DNA from: Hyphomicrobium denitrificans 1NES1
Lineage (GTDB): Bacteria; Pseudomonadota; Alphaproteobacteria; Rhizobiales; Hyphomicrobiaceae
NCBI RefSeq assembly: GCF_000230975.2
Contig: NC_021172.1
Span: 806,001-870,000, forward strand
Reading direction: 5' to 3'
DNA length: 64,000 bases
The stretch's first letter is position 1. Each line of letters begins with the position of its first letter. The position numbers and the translations under genes are program-made. This document shows, piece by piece, positions 8,295 through 18,044 of this stretch. A model generated the notes under the pieces. It did not search any database and was not told the origin of the DNA. It saw only the letters and a program-made list of their open reading frames with translations.

Positions 8295-8316
8295 TTAGAT
8301 GTCATATGTAATCTAA
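8295..8316. promoter_or_regulatory. TetR-type operator dyad 5 (TTAGAT-N10-ATCTAA)
   Basis: The most perfect of the five dyads: arms TTAGAT and ATCTAA are exact reverse complements and the ten-base centre contains CATATG. It lies about 50 bases upstream of the start codon of the efflux adaptor gene, where a bound repressor would block transcription of the pump operon. Confidence 0.7.
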
Positions 8317-8364
8317 TCGGCGAGATTGAGGATCTTCGTAACGCCATTGGGCAGTGAGGTCATA

Positions 8365-9501
8365 ATGGAAACTCTGGAATGGAACGCCGGGCAATTCCGT
8401 TCAATCGGCACCCCGTGGCTGAAAACGTCGGTTGCTATGGCGGCTATAGCGGTTGTCTCGGCCGGCGTTGCCGGCTGCAAACCATCAGAGGCCGACCCGA
8501 GGACGAGCGCTTCTCTCGTCCGCATCGCCACGGCTCAGCCGGCAAGCGCGGCTGAACGCTCCTTTACGGGCGTCATCGCTGCGCGCGTTCAGAGCAACCT
8601 TGGCTTTCGCGTTTCGGGAAAGATCATCGAGCGTCTCGTCGACACCGGCCAGACCGTCAAAGCGGGACAATCCCTGATGAAGCTCGATCCGGCTGATCTG
8701 AAGCTCACAATTGATGCTCAAAACAATGCCATCAATGCGGCCCGCGCGACGGCCATTCAGGCGCGTGCCGATGCAGCGCGCTACAAAAAGCTTGTGGCCG
8801 ATGGCTGGATTTCCCACCAGCGCTACGAGCAGGCGAAATCGGCGCTCGATAACGCCGAGGCGCAGCTCGCGGCCGCCCAGGCCAACGCCCAGCTTGCCCG
8901 CAACGCCCAGGACTATTCCGTTCTGGTCGCCGATGCCGATGGCGTCGTGATGGAGACCCTTTCGGAGCCCGGCCAAGTTGTCTCGGCAGGCCAGACTGTC
9001 GTTCGTCTCGCCCATGCGGGACCGCGTGAAGCGGCTGTCAATTTGCCCGAAACAGTGCGGCCCGCAGTCGGCTCAGAAGCAACGGCGACCCTTTATGGCG
9101 ACCTCAAATCCCGCTCCGAGGCGCATCTCCGCCAACTCTCGGATGCGGCTGACCCGAGCACGAGAACGTACGAAGCGCGCTACGTCCTCGCGGGAGCCGC
9201 CGCAAATGCGCCGCTCGGCGCGACTGTGACGCTCCACATTCCGCAACTCAAAGCGAAGAATGTCGTCGAGGTGCCCGTCAGTGCCGTGATCGATAATGGC
9301 GCGTCCTCGGGCGTGTGGCTCCTCAATCAACAGAAAATGGTTGTCGACTTCCGGCCGGTCACGCTGGCGGGTGTCGGCGAAGAAACGGCGCTCATCAGCC
9401 AGGGCGTTCATGTTGGGGACCAGGTCGTTGCCCTTGGGGCGCGGCTTCTGCGCGATGGCGACAGCGTTCGCGTGAACGGCGAAGAAACGGCATCACAATG
9501 A
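8365..9501 (+). CDS. RND efflux periplasmic adaptor (membrane fusion lipoprotein)
   Basis: A 378-residue adaptor of the HlyD/AcrA type. It has an N-terminal hydrophobic segment with lipobox VAGC (Cys38), so it is anchored in the outer face of the inner membrane. Next come the split lipoyl domain (GKIIERLVDTGQTVKAGQSL and GVVMETLSEPGQVVSAGQTV), an alpha hairpin (about residues 105-165) and beta-barrel domains. It would bridge the RND transporter to an outer-membrane channel. The ATG at 8365 has GAGG before it and is preferred to the in-frame TTG at 8326. Its stop overlaps the transporter ATG by four bases, so the two are translationally coupled. Regulation is probably by the TetR repressors through dyad 5. 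No outer-membrane channel gene is nearby. Confidence 0.92.
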   Translation: METLEWNAGQFRSIGTPWLKTSVAMAAIAVVSAGVAGCKPSEADPRTSASLVRIATAQPASAAERSFTGVIAARVQSNLGFRVSGKIIERLVDTGQTVKAGQSLMKLDPADLKLTIDAQNNAINAARATAIQARADAARYKKLVADGWISHQRYEQAKSALDNAEAQLAAAQANAQLARNAQDYSVLVADADGVVMETLSEPGQVVSAGQTVVRLAHAGPREAAVNLPETVRPAVGSEATATLYGDLKSRSEAHLRQLSDAADPSTRTYEARYVLAGAAANAPLGATVTLHIPQLKAKNVVEVPVSAVIDNGASSGVWLLNQQKMVVDFRPVTLAGVGEETALISQGVHVGDQVVALGARLLRDGDSVRVNGEETASQ

Positions 9502-12500
9502 CAAACTTCAACCTCTCCGCCCTCGCGGTGCGCGAACGCGCCATCACGCTGTTTCTGATCATCGCCATTACCTTCGCGGGCGCTTACGCGTTCGCCAAGC
9601 TCGGCCGCGCCGAAGACCCTCCGTTCACCGTCAAGTCCTTGACGGTGACCGCCATGTGGCCCGGAGCAACGGCAAAGGAGATGCAAGATCTCGTTGCAGA
9701 ACCGCTCGAAAAGCGGCTGCAAGAACTTCGCTGGTATGACCGCGTCGAGACGTTTACGCGCCCCGGCATGATGCTGATGAAGCTGGAACTCAGGGACCAA
9801 ACGCCTCCCGCGGCAGTCCCGGAACAGTTCTACCAGGCGCGCAAGAAGCTCGGCGATGAGGCCCTCAAACTCCCGGCCGGCACCATAGGCCCGTTTATCA
9901 ACGACGAATACGCCGACGTCACCTTCGCGCTTTATACGGTTGAGGGAGATCGGATGCCCCCGCGTCAGCTGACGCGAGAGGCCGAATCCCTGAGGCAACG
10001 CCTTCTCCATGTCGCGGGCGTCAAAAAAGTCGATATCCTTGGAGAGCGGCCCGAGCGCATCTTTGTTGAATTCTCTTACGCAAAACTCGCCACGCTTGGG
10101 ATTAGCGCGAACTCGATTTTTGACGCGCTCAACCGGCAGAACGTCGTTACGCCGGCCGGATCCATCGACACAAACGGACCGCAGGTGTTCGTTCGCGTCG
10201 AAGGCGCGTACGACGATCTGCAAAAGATCGCCGACACGCCCATTGTGGCGGGCGGCCGCATTCTGAAGCTCTCCGACGTCGCGGAGGTGAAGCGCGGCTA
10301 CGAGGATCCCGCCACCTTCCTCATCAGGCACAATGGCGAGCCCGCGATGGTGCTTGGCGTCGTCATGCAGGATGGCTGGAATGGACTCGATCTCGGCAAA
10401 GCGCTCGATGCGGAAGAAGCCAAGATCGCGAAGACTTTGCCGGCAGGCCTTTCATTCAAAAAAATCATCGACCAAGCCGAAAACATCCGCGAATCCGTCG
10501 ACGAGTTCATGCTGAAGTTCTTGGTTGCCCTTGCGGTCGTCATGATCGTGAGTTTTGTCAGCCTCGGTTTCCGTGTCGGCATTGTGGTGGCTGCGGCGGT
10601 TCCCTTAACGCTCGCCGGCGTGTTCGTGATCATGATGTATACCGGTCGGAATTTCGACCGCATCACACTTGGCGCGCTTATCCTCGCGCTTGGACTCCTT
10701 GTCGATGACGCGATCATCGCCATCGAAATAATGGTGGTGAAGCTCGAGGAGGGCTATGAGCGCGCCAAAGCGGCGGCCTATGCCTGGAGCCATACGGCAG
10801 CTCCGATGCTGTCAGGAACTCTGGTGACCGTCATTGGTCTGATGCCCGTTGGCTTCGCAAAGTCCACGGCCGGAGAATACGCGGGCAATATCTTCTGGAT
10901 CGTGGCGTTCGCGCTCATCACATCCTGGGTCGTTGCCGTCGCCTTCACGCCTTACCTGGGCGTGAAGCTCCTCCCCGACATTAAGCCCGTGGCAGGCGGC
11001 CATGCGGCCATCTACTCAACGCCCAATTACGAACGGTTTCGACGGCTGGTCAGTTGGTCCGTCCGGCATAAGTTTCTCGTCGCTGGCTTCGTGGCTCTGC
11101 TGTTCGCGGCGGCTGGCGGAGGAATGGCTGGTGTGAAGCAGCAATTCTTTCCGAGTTCTGATCGCCGCGAATTGCTCGTCGAGGTGCAGTTGCCTGAAGG
11201 AACAAGCATCGAGGTAACGAGCGCCGCTACTACCAAAGTGGAAGCCTGGCTCAAGCAGCAGCCGGAAGCCAAGAACGTCGTTTCCTTCATTGGCCAGGGC
11301 GCCGCTCGCTTTTTCCTCGCTTACAATCCGGAACTGCCGGATCCTTCGTTCGCGAAGATCATTGTGTTGACGCCGAGCTCGGAAGCTCGGGACGTCTTGA
11401 AATGGCGCCTACGCCAGAAAATCGCAGAAGGCCTGGCATCCGAGGCCCGCGTTCGCGCCACCCAATTTGTGTTTGGCCCGCCGTCTCCGTTCCCTGTCGC
11501 ATTCCGGGTAATGGGACCCGATCTCGCCAAGCTGCGAGAGATCTCGCAGAAAGTGACAGAGATCATGCGCGCAAACCCGCACATGCGCGACGTGAACACG
11601 GATTGGACGGAGCGCACACCTTCTGTACGGTTCGCGCTGGATCAGGACCGATTGCGCTTGATTGGATTGTCGCCCAACGACGTCTCCCAACAGCTGCAAT
11701 TCTTGCTGACGGGAGTGACTGTGACCGGCGTCCGCGAGGACATCCGTACGGTCCAGGTCATGGCGCGCAGCGCGGGACCTGACCGCCTCGATCCGACGAA
11801 ACTCGGCAATCTTGTGCTGCAAAACAACAGCGGCCAATTGGTGCCTCTGAGCCAGATCGGACGCATCGAAGTCGTTCAGGAAGATCCGATCCTTAAACGG
11901 CGTGACCGCACACCGACGATCACAGTGCAGGGCGACATTGATGAAACCATGCAGCCGCCGCCGGTCTCGCTTGAGGTGCAGAAGGCTTTACAGCCTCTCA
12001 TTGCATCGCTTCCGGATGGCTACCGCATCGAAATGGGAGGCAACATTGAGGAAGCCAGCAAGGCCAACGACGCGCTGGTTCCCGTATTCCCGCTCATGTT
12101 CGTCCTGACGCTGGTTGTGATCATTTTGCAGGTCAGATCATTTTCGGCGATGTGGCTCGTCGTTGCGACGGCTCCGCTCGGTCTGATCGGCGTGGTTCCG
12201 ACCCTCCTGCTCTTCAATCAGCCGTTTGGCTTCAATGCCATTCTCGGTCTCATTGGATTGTCGGGCATTTTGATGCGCAACACCTTGATCTTGATTGAGC
12301 AGATCAAGAGCAACAAGAACGACGGCCTCGATGATTTTCACGCGGTCGTGGAAGCAACAGTGCAGCGGGCCCGACCCGTCGTCCTTACGGCGATGGCGGC
12401 GGTGCTCGCCTTCATCCCGCTGACGACTTCCGTCTTCTGGGACTCGATGGCTTACACGCTGATCGGCGGAACGGCAGTCGGCACGTTTTTGATCCTGCTC

Positions 12501-12593
12501 TTTCTGCCGGCATTGTACGCGATCTGGTTTCGGGTTCGTCCGACCGAGGCGCCACTTCGCTCTCATGTCGCGCGAGCTCTAGCGGCAATGTGA
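9498..12593 (+). CDS. RND multidrug efflux transporter (AcrB/MexF superfamily)
   Basis: A 1031-residue inner-membrane proton-driven exporter, the full length for the hydrophobe/amphiphile RND family. An N-terminal transmembrane helix (about residues 12-31) is followed by a large periplasmic loop, and a second repeat starts near residue 530. The central membrane block contains LGLLVDDAIIAIE with the paired aspartates of TM4 that carry protons, and GFNAILGLIGLSGILMRNT in the second half. It forms a pump with the adaptor at 8365 to remove small hydrophobic compounds from the cell. The start ATG overlaps the adaptor stop codon. The adjacent hydrolase at 12623 is probably co-transcribed. Confidence 0.93.
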   Translation: MTNFNLSALAVRERAITLFLIIAITFAGAYAFAKLGRAEDPPFTVKSLTVTAMWPGATAKEMQDLVAEPLEKRLQELRWYDRVETFTRPGMMLMKLELRDQTPPAAVPEQFYQARKKLGDEALKLPAGTIGPFINDEYADVTFALYTVEGDRMPPRQLTREAESLRQRLLHVAGVKKVDILGERPERIFVEFSYAKLATLGISANSIFDALNRQNVVTPAGSIDTNGPQVFVRVEGAYDDLQKIADTPIVAGGRILKLSDVAEVKRGYEDPATFLIRHNGEPAMVLGVVMQDGWNGLDLGKALDAEEAKIAKTLPAGLSFKKIIDQAENIRESVDEFMLKFLVALAVVMIVSFVSLGFRVGIVVAAAVPLTLAGVFVIMMYTGRNFDRITLGALILALGLLVDDAIIAIEIMVVKLEEGYERAKAAAYAWSHTAAPMLSGTLVTVIGLMPVGFAKSTAGEYAGNIFWIVAFALITSWVVAVAFTPYLGVKLLPDIKPVAGGHAAIYSTPNYERFRRLVSWSVRHKFLVAGFVALLFAAAGGGMAGVKQQFFPSSDRRELLVEVQLPEGTSIEVTSAATTKVEAWLKQQPEAKNVVSFIGQGAARFFLAYNPELPDPSFAKIIVLTPSSEARDVLKWRLRQKIAEGLASEARVRATQFVFGPPSPFPVAFRVMGPDLAKLREISQKVTEIMRANPHMRDVNTDWTERTPSVRFALDQDRLRLIGLSPNDVSQQLQFLLTGVTVTGVREDIRTVQVMARSAGPDRLDPTKLGNLVLQNNSGQLVPLSQIGRIEVVQEDPILKRRDRTPTITVQGDIDETMQPPPVSLEVQKALQPLIASLPDGYRIEMGGNIEEASKANDALVPVFPLMFVLTLVVIILQVRSFSAMWLVVATAPLGLIGVVPTLLLFNQPFGFNAILGLIGLSGILMRNTLILIEQIKSNKNDGLDDFHAVVEATVQRARPVVLTAMAAVLAFIPLTTSVFWDSMAYTLIGGTAVGTFLILLFLPALYAIWFRVRPTEAPLRSHVARALAAM

Positions 12594-12622
12594 ACGCACA
12601 ACTCTCATAAGGAAAAAATCAA

Positions 12623-13468
12623 ATGACCGTCGAGACACAATCTGCACCGAAACTCCTGAAGATCTCCGATACTCTGAGCATTCGGTATCAGACGACAGGG
12701 AACGGACCGCCGTTGGTGCTCATGCATACGATCCGGACGCAACTCGAATATCTGCGCGGCTTGGCGGCTCTCCTATCTCCATCGTACACCGTCTACGCCA
12801 TCGATCTTCCTGGACATGGTCATTCCCCGATAGACCCCCGGGCAAGCTTCGATGAGCCGTACTTCAGGCAGGGAGTTATTGGCTTCATCGAGAAGCTCGA
12901 TCTTTCTGACGTGACGCTCGTCGGCGAATCCATCGGGGGCGCCCTGGCGCTCACGGTGGCTGCCGCGATCCCGCAACGGGTAAAGCAAGTATTCGCGATC
13001 AACCCTTATGACTACGAAACCCGCTATGGTGATGGGATCCGGCGCGGCAACTGGTTTGCAAACTTCATCATCGGAAGTCTCCAAGTTCCACTCCTCGGTG
13101 CGTTCAATGCCTCGATGGAAAACAAGATGGTCCTGAATAAGATTATGTCAGGGGGATATCACGATCCACGCAAGCTTCCTCCCGACCTCCTCGAGGAGTT
13201 CGACAGGGTCGCACATCGACCAGGTTACAAGCGCGCCGCACGCAAGGTGCTGGCGGGCTGGCGATCTTGGAGCAAGGCGCGGGACCATTATCGAGAAATC
13301 ACTGCGCCCGTCACACTGATCTATGGCGACAGCGATTGGTCCCGCCTCGATGAACGGGAGAGGACGCGCGCAGAGATCCCGCATGCTCGAATGTTCACGC
13401 TAAAAAACACTGGCCACTTTTCGGCAATCGAGAATCCGTCGGACTTGGCACGCACTATCCTAGGGTAG
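12623..13468 (+). CDS. Alpha/beta hydrolase
   Basis: A 281-residue hydrolase of the alpha/beta fold. The nucleophile elbow is GESIGG (Ser about 101), the acid is in YGDSDWS and the histidine in NTGHFSAIENP; the oxyanion region is LMHTIRTQ. It would hydrolyse an ester, lactone or similar bond in the cytoplasm. An AAGGA precedes the ATG and the gap to the pump gene is 29 bases, so it is likely the last gene of the efflux operon and could act on the exported compound. Confidence 0.88.
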   Translation: MTVETQSAPKLLKISDTLSIRYQTTGNGPPLVLMHTIRTQLEYLRGLAALLSPSYTVYAIDLPGHGHSPIDPRASFDEPYFRQGVIGFIEKLDLSDVTLVGESIGGALALTVAAAIPQRVKQVFAINPYDYETRYGDGIRRGNWFANFIIGSLQVPLLGAFNASMENKMVLNKIMSGGYHDPRKLPPDLLEEFDRVAHRPGYKRAARKVLAGWRSWSKARDHYREITAPVTLIYGDSDWSRLDERERTRAEIPHARMFTLKNTGHFSAIENPSDLARTILG

Positions 13469-13722
13469 CGTTGACTGCCAATCGAATGAAAAGAAGGCGT
13501 CTTGTCCACGGCAGAGGATTGTGACTGCTATTGGCCCGTCGCATCATCTGTCAGTTGTCTGCTGTTAGAGGTCTTGCCGACGTGATGCGGGCGCGTCGGA
13601 ACGGCATAAGCATTCGATGACGGGACGTCTGGTTTCTCGGCAAAGCAGCTATTGGTCAGCTGGGTATGGTGTGTTTGCTAAAGTCGCCTTTTTGGGATTT
13701 TCCTGTCGCGCGCGAGATCTGA

Positions 13723-14052
13723 CAAAATCAATTTAAGCCAAGATTAGACTCGAAAGATCTGTGCGATCTGTTCCTCAAACACGGCGATGGAAGCTCTATC
13801 CTTGCCTACAATAAAGATAGCGTCAGGTTTGCTTCACAAGCTGCCGCGGGACCTCGGTCAAGACTTGCTTCAAATTCCCAGGCCTTGGAGGCTCGGGAAG
13901 ACATTTCATCGGTCGCTCGGAATGAGTGGATCTACTGGATTGAGTCCGCCAAAAAGGTAGACACGAGAACCCGCCGCATTGAGCGGGCTATAGAGGATCT
14001 ATCAAGGGGAAAGCGACGACCTTGTTGTTGGCCTGGCTGTCGACATCGCTGA
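13723..14052 (+). pseudogene. Remnant of YdeI/OmpD-associated family protein
   Basis: An open stretch without a start codon whose last 48 codons read SVARNEWIYWIESAKK, then TRTRRIERAIEDL, and end GKRRPCCWPGCRHR before a TGA. The W-I-x-W-I/V-x2-A-K-K-x3-T-R pattern and the cysteine-rich RPCC end resemble the C-terminus of YdeI/OmpD-associated family proteins. The upstream part is not recognisable, and a TGA at 13720 closes the frame. I read it as a truncated relic. The flanking 13469-13722 and 14053-14334 hold nothing else that I can recognise. Confidence 0.5.
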
Positions 14053-14334
14053 AACTCGCAGGCGTTCTAATTCCGTTTTTCGCTCTGCGTATCAACGATA
14101 CTATCGGCGTTCGCTCGTGCAATGCGTTGAACCCATATTAACTAGTTAACTAGCATTTTGAGATGAGCCTAAGCCGTAAAGTTAGGTCTGGACTTCGGCC
14201 GCAAAGGACGCATGGGTGTGGTGACGGCGGCGACTGAAATTGACGCCGACCAATTCGGGCGACCTCGCGATTTGCGGGGCTTTGGGTGGTGCGGGCGCCA
14301 ATGAGGGCGCCGGTAATTTCCGACGGAGCCCAAT

Positions 14335-14685
14335 ATGATCGCAAGCGAAGTACGTGCCCAGGTTAAAGCCAAACGAACACTCCTATCGCCCGAAGCCGGC
14401 AAATCAAAATCCTCTAGGAAATCATCACCGTTGCGAGCCGCGACGGCCGCGGATGATGCGCTCCGGCCGGCACCGATGACAAAGCACGACCGCGTTCTAA
14501 CGCTGCTCAGCCGCCGCGAGGGCGCGACCGTTCAGGAAATAATGGAAGCAACCAATTGGCAGCAGCACAGCGTGCGCGGCTTCTTCGCTGGCACGGTCAA
14601 GAAGAAGCTCGGTTTCACGCTGACGTCGAAAAAGGCAGACGGCGAGCTTCGTCGGTATCGCATCGAAGCAAAGCGCGGTCGTTAA
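14335..14685 (+). CDS. DUF3489 domain protein
   Basis: A 116-residue protein with a basic N-terminus and a C-terminal winged-helix-like DUF3489 domain (TKHDRVLTLLSRREGATVQE, then W-Q-x-H-S-V-R-G-F-F and the KKLG strand). Such proteins are found upstream of DUF2924 and serine recombinase genes in alphaproteobacteria and may bind DNA. The next gene starts two bases after its stop codon. The three genes 14335-15528 are the usual cassette in the usual order, but the third is broken. Confidence 0.85.
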   Translation: MIASEVRAQVKAKRTLLSPEAGKSKSSRKSSPLRAATAADDALRPAPMTKHDRVLTLLSRREGATVQEIMEATNWQQHSVRGFFAGTVKKKLGFTLTSKKADGELRRYRIEAKRGR

Positions 14686-14686
14686 C

Positions 14687-15130
14687 GTGACGTCAGACGC
14701 GATCGACGTCGCGGCGGAGCTGACGCGTCTCGAGGTCCTGACGAACTTCGAACTGCGTAGCGAATGGCGGCGACTGCATGGGATGCAGCCGCCGAAGAGC
14801 CTCTCCCGCGATCTCCTGCTTCGCGGCATCACCTACAAAATTCAGGAGAGGGCGTTCGGCGGCCTCTCCAAATCTGTCCTTCGCAGGTTAAGTGGTGCGG
14901 TGCCGGACGTACCTCGGGGCGTTACTCGCAAAGCTACTCAGGCCCTCGTAAAACCGGGCACACGGCTTGTTCGCGAGTGGAATGGGCAGACGCATACCGT
15001 TCTTGTCCACACGGACGGTGTCGAGTGGCGCGGCAAGCGCTATAGGTCGCTCTCGGTCGTCGCGCGGGAAATCACCGGCGCACACTGGTCCGGGCCACGC
15101 TTCTTCGGTTTGGACGGGCGCTCCAAATGA
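14687..15130 (+). CDS. DUF2924 domain protein
   Basis: A 147-residue basic protein of the DUF2924 family. The N-terminal helical part (ELTRLEVLTNFELRSEWRRL) and the C-terminal part with GTRLVREWNGQTHTVLV and the YRSLSVVAREITGAHWSGPRFF stretch (residues about 118-139) match the family. It starts with GTG at 14687, and its stop overlaps the ATG of the recombinase remnant (ATGA). Members accompany large serine recombinases and probably assist them on DNA; the exact role is not known. Confidence 0.85.
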   Translation: MTSDAIDVAAELTRLEVLTNFELRSEWRRLHGMQPPKSLSRDLLLRGITYKIQERAFGGLSKSVLRRLSGAVPDVPRGVTRKATQALVKPGTRLVREWNGQTHTVLVHTDGVEWRGKRYRSLSVVAREITGAHWSGPRFFGLDGRSK

Positions 15131-15523
15131 AACGATCGAATTGTGCGATCTATACCCGCAAGTCCTCTGACGAGGGGCTTGAAAAGGAGTTCAACTCACT
15201 CGATTGTGCTGAGCCAGAAGCACGCCGGTTGGGTGTGCCTCCCCGATCTTTACGACGACGGTGGCCTGTCGGGCGGTACGATGGATCGACCGGCACTTCA
15301 ACGGCTGCTGGGCGACATCAAAGTCGGCAAGGTCCAGATCGTGGTCGTCTATAAGGTCGACCGGCTGACACGGTCGCTCGCCGACTTTGCCAAGATCGTT
15401 GATGTGTTCGACGCGCACGGAGCCTCGTTCGTCTCGGTGACGCAGCAGTTCAATACCACGACGTCCATGGGCCGACTCACGCTCAATATGCTTCTGTCGT
15501 TCGCGCAGTTCGAGCGTGAGATC
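15127..15523 (+). pseudogene. Serine recombinase, N-terminal fragment (broken)
   Basis: The N-terminal resolvase domain of a large serine recombinase. It begins MKRSNCAIYTRKSSDEGLEK with the catalytic serine in YTRKSSD, then loses about ten codons near 15205, which shifts the frame. The second frame continues GWVCLPDLYDDGGLSGGTMD, the VVYKVDRLTRSLADF segment and SFAQFERE, where homology stops abruptly at about 15523. The expected protein is more than 500 residues. A matching C-terminal piece lies at about 18955-19125. It cannot make an active enzyme as it stands. Confidence 0.85.
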
Positions 15524-15558
15524 GTCAGTGCGAAACACGAGCACGATTATGGGGTTGC

Positions 15559-15705
15559 TCAACACGTCATCGTTGCGGAGCTCGCAGGCGCTCCAGATTC
15601 TTCAAGACCATTCGGTGAGGGCATCCAGGCGCAAGCCCAGAGGTTGAGGTAGGCCGCCTCCTTCGGCGTGAGGTAGGTCTTGCCCTGGAAAGTCCTGTCC
15701 CCCAT
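15559..15705 (-). CDS. Possible 48-residue truncated protein
   Basis: A short frame starting MGDRTFQGKTYLTPKEAAYL with GGAGG five bases before the ATG. The YLTPKEAAYL piece resembles the start of an excisionase-type winged helix, but the rest (ending SATMTC) does not fit. Its 3' end lies close to the point where the serine recombinase homology ends, so it was probably cut by the same rearrangement. Whether it is expressed is doubtful. Confidence 0.3.
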   Translation of the reverse strand: MGDRTFQGKTYLTPKEAAYLNLWACAWMPSPNGLEESGAPASSATMTC

Positions 15706-15871
15706 TCCGTCCTCCTGGTGCGGCGGAGACTAAACAAAGCCGGGCCGCCCCGCTAGTGTCCGGCGCCGGGTGATTGAGGTTCCGACATGCGCGAGACCGT
15801 TGCCGAGTTAGACGCCGCCATCGAGCGGGACAAGGCTGCGTTCAACGCCAGCGGCGCCGCTGGGGCCCGCC

Positions 15872-16377
15872 ATGCCGAAGCCGGAGGTCGAGGAGATCTT
15901 CATCGCCCTGGCATACGAGGTCGGCGTGGCGCGGACCCTGGAGGAAGCGGCGCGGGACGCGGCGTATTTCGACATCGCGCAACCGCTCGACGCGGCGATG
16001 GTCGCGAAGATCGATGACGCCCTCAAGGACGCGGACCGGATGCACAACGCCGTCATCGACAACGTCGCCCGCCGCGAGAGCATGCTGCTCAGGTCCGACC
16101 CCGCGCACAAACCGGCCTACTTCTGGGTGGGGTGGGAGTTCGGCATCGATCCGAAGATGCAGACCATGACATACAAGGACGCCGGCGAAGTGTGCGCCTT
16201 CATCCAGGAAGACAGCAGACCGCGCCGTCCTTCATCGCCACCCAAAGACCGGTCACACTTAACCTTTGGGAGCGCGCGATCGACTTCACCGACTGCCCCG
16301 AAGGAGAGTGGCGATTCTGGATCGGTGAAGGCGATCCCGAAAACACCACCGTCATCATGCTGCCCAGCGAATATTAA
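15872..16377 (+). pseudogene. Hypothetical protein with a frameshift
   Basis: The first part (MPKPEVEEIFIALAYEVGVA to CAFIQED) has protein-like codon use, then the frame changes around 16212. The following sequence in the other frame (APSFIATQRPVTLNLWERA, then EGEWRFWIGEGDPENTTVIM and SEY before TAA) reads as the natural C-terminus. Joined, the product would be about 168 residues: an N-terminal helical part and a beta-rich C-terminal part. No family was recognised. The shift may be true decay or a sequencing error. Confidence 0.5.
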
Positions 16378-16722
16378 TCCACCGATGAAGGACGGTGCTG
16401 TTCTAATTTCAGCCTGACATGACCAGGGGTGCACCAACTTCGCCGTGCGAGCCAAGTTTTTTAATAGCACACGGGCTATGCGAAATTTTCCCTTCAATGG
16501 ATTTGGCGAACCGAAGGAGGTTGATTTCAGCCCGAGACCGGAGAGGTGTCACCGGATACATCGCGGCCAAAAAAATCCCCTGACGTTTGCTGCGCTCATT
16601 GCGCTGTTTTTCGCAGGTGCTTACCCGCAAACTAGAACAATACCGACAGGGTGTCTTCACTTGAATACTCACGGCGAGTATGCGATAAACGCCCATTCTT
16701 TATTCATTGCGTGGGGGATTGC
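16378..16722. other. Intergenic region, nothing identified
   Basis: About 345 bases, noticeably richer in A and T than the flanks. It should hold the promoter of the secreted protein gene at 16723. No conserved frame was found. Confidence 0.4.
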
Positions 16723-17982
16723 ATGTCGCTTATCCGCCTTGTGCTGCTTCTTTCCCTGTTCTCTTCGACTTTACTGCATACGAGCGAAGCCATTCACATC
16801 GAAGAAATTGATTGGGACAAGCCGCAGGGAGATAGCAGCTATGATGCCCTAATTGGCAGCCGCGCGGCGCCCAATCAGCTTACTTTCGTAGGAATTCGTG
16901 ATTTTTATTATCAGCTCGTTGTTGAGCCGCATTGGAAACGCTCCGAGTGCTCTGCCTCTTCAAGTGGAATTTATAATTATCTCAATACAGTCATGACGGA
17001 CGTGAGTTATATCTCTGACGTCTCTGAAGCAAACGACGAAGTCAAATCTATGCCGACATTGCTTATCGGTTTTGGCGTCGAGCCTGCCAACGGAAGCCGC
17101 CGATCGGGGTGTCATCTTAGATCATTTGCTCAGCAATGGACTCTCCGCCGCTATGGCGGTTCCGAAGTTGGATCTCGAAAAGAGCTCTTCAAAATCACCG
17201 TGACTGCGAGCCTTGCCTCGTCTTTCTTCAAGCCTTTAAGGGACGTCGCCGTCGCGGTGGCTGGCATACCGGCCGTCGCGGGCGCGATTCCACCTGGCTA
17301 CGCTGCTGCAGTGACGACTCTTGTTGATGCTTTGGTTGCAGCTGGTGCAGGCAATCCGGTGGGCGTTTTTAGCAACGACGTATATGCGGCCGCTAATCCA
17401 AAGGCGGTGTCCAGGATCCAAATAGCCGCTGATAAAGCCGCAGGTTATACCGACATATATGTGCGCAGGATTGGCTCCCTCATTTTGGACCGGCTGGATC
17501 CCGTAGGGTCAGAAGATGTAATAACAATTTCTCTGAACAAGGCCGGCGATAAATTCCGAAAAAAATTTCTCGAAGCCAATAAGGACTACAAGCAGCGGAT
17601 AGCGATAGAGAATCCCGCAAAAAGAAAGGACCTTTACACTCTCTGCCAAACAATTCGCAATTTCGTCGACGATGAATTGGCTCTTTCGACCATCGATGCG
17701 GCGTTGATTAGAAGAAGCTTTTTAATCTATCAGCAATACGACAAATTGCTTTCGGACGCTAATTGGACAAAGACCGTCACGGACGAACTCAGAGCCAGCA
17801 ATCCCGAGCTACCCAGAACGCTGCAGGATGAGTGCTGGAACAATATCGACGAAGAATTTCTACGCAAAATTATTGTGACCAGGCTGAAGAAAAGAATGGA
17901 TCCCTTTGGTAGCTACGCGGTTCAGCCGGCGTCCAGCGGACCGCCCACAAATCGCTTGCGCGCACCTTTCGCGGTGTACTGA
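16723..17982 (+). CDS. Secreted protein of unknown function
   Basis: A 419-residue protein with an N-terminal signal peptide (MSLIRLVLLLSLFSSTLLHT, cleavage near SEA/IHI). The start at 16723 is chosen because GGGGGA lies just upstream and it begins at the signal peptide; an earlier in-frame start at 16651 adds 24 hydrophilic residues. The middle part has a hydrophobic alanine/glycine stretch (VAVAVAGIPAVAGAIPPGYA, about 165-190) that could be membrane-active, followed by lysine-rich helices. Codon use is more A+T-rich than the flanking genes, suggesting foreign origin. No family was recognised. It lies in the region that separates the two halves of the serine recombinase. Confidence 0.65.
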   Translation: MSLIRLVLLLSLFSSTLLHTSEAIHIEEIDWDKPQGDSSYDALIGSRAAPNQLTFVGIRDFYYQLVVEPHWKRSECSASSSGIYNYLNTVMTDVSYISDVSEANDEVKSMPTLLIGFGVEPANGSRRSGCHLRSFAQQWTLRRYGGSEVGSRKELFKITVTASLASSFFKPLRDVAVAVAGIPAVAGAIPPGYAAAVTTLVDALVAAGAGNPVGVFSNDVYAAANPKAVSRIQIAADKAAGYTDIYVRRIGSLILDRLDPVGSEDVITISLNKAGDKFRKKFLEANKDYKQRIAIENPAKRKDLYTLCQTIRNFVDDELALSTIDAALIRRSFLIYQQYDKLLSDANWTKTVTDELRASNPELPRTLQDECWNNIDEEFLRKIIVTRLKKRMDPFGSYAVQPASSGPPTNRLRAPFAVY

Positions 17983-18044
17983 ACTCCCAATCCGCTGCGA
18001 GCGCATCATGGCTTCAGCAGTATGTCCACGGCAAGGGTGAACTG

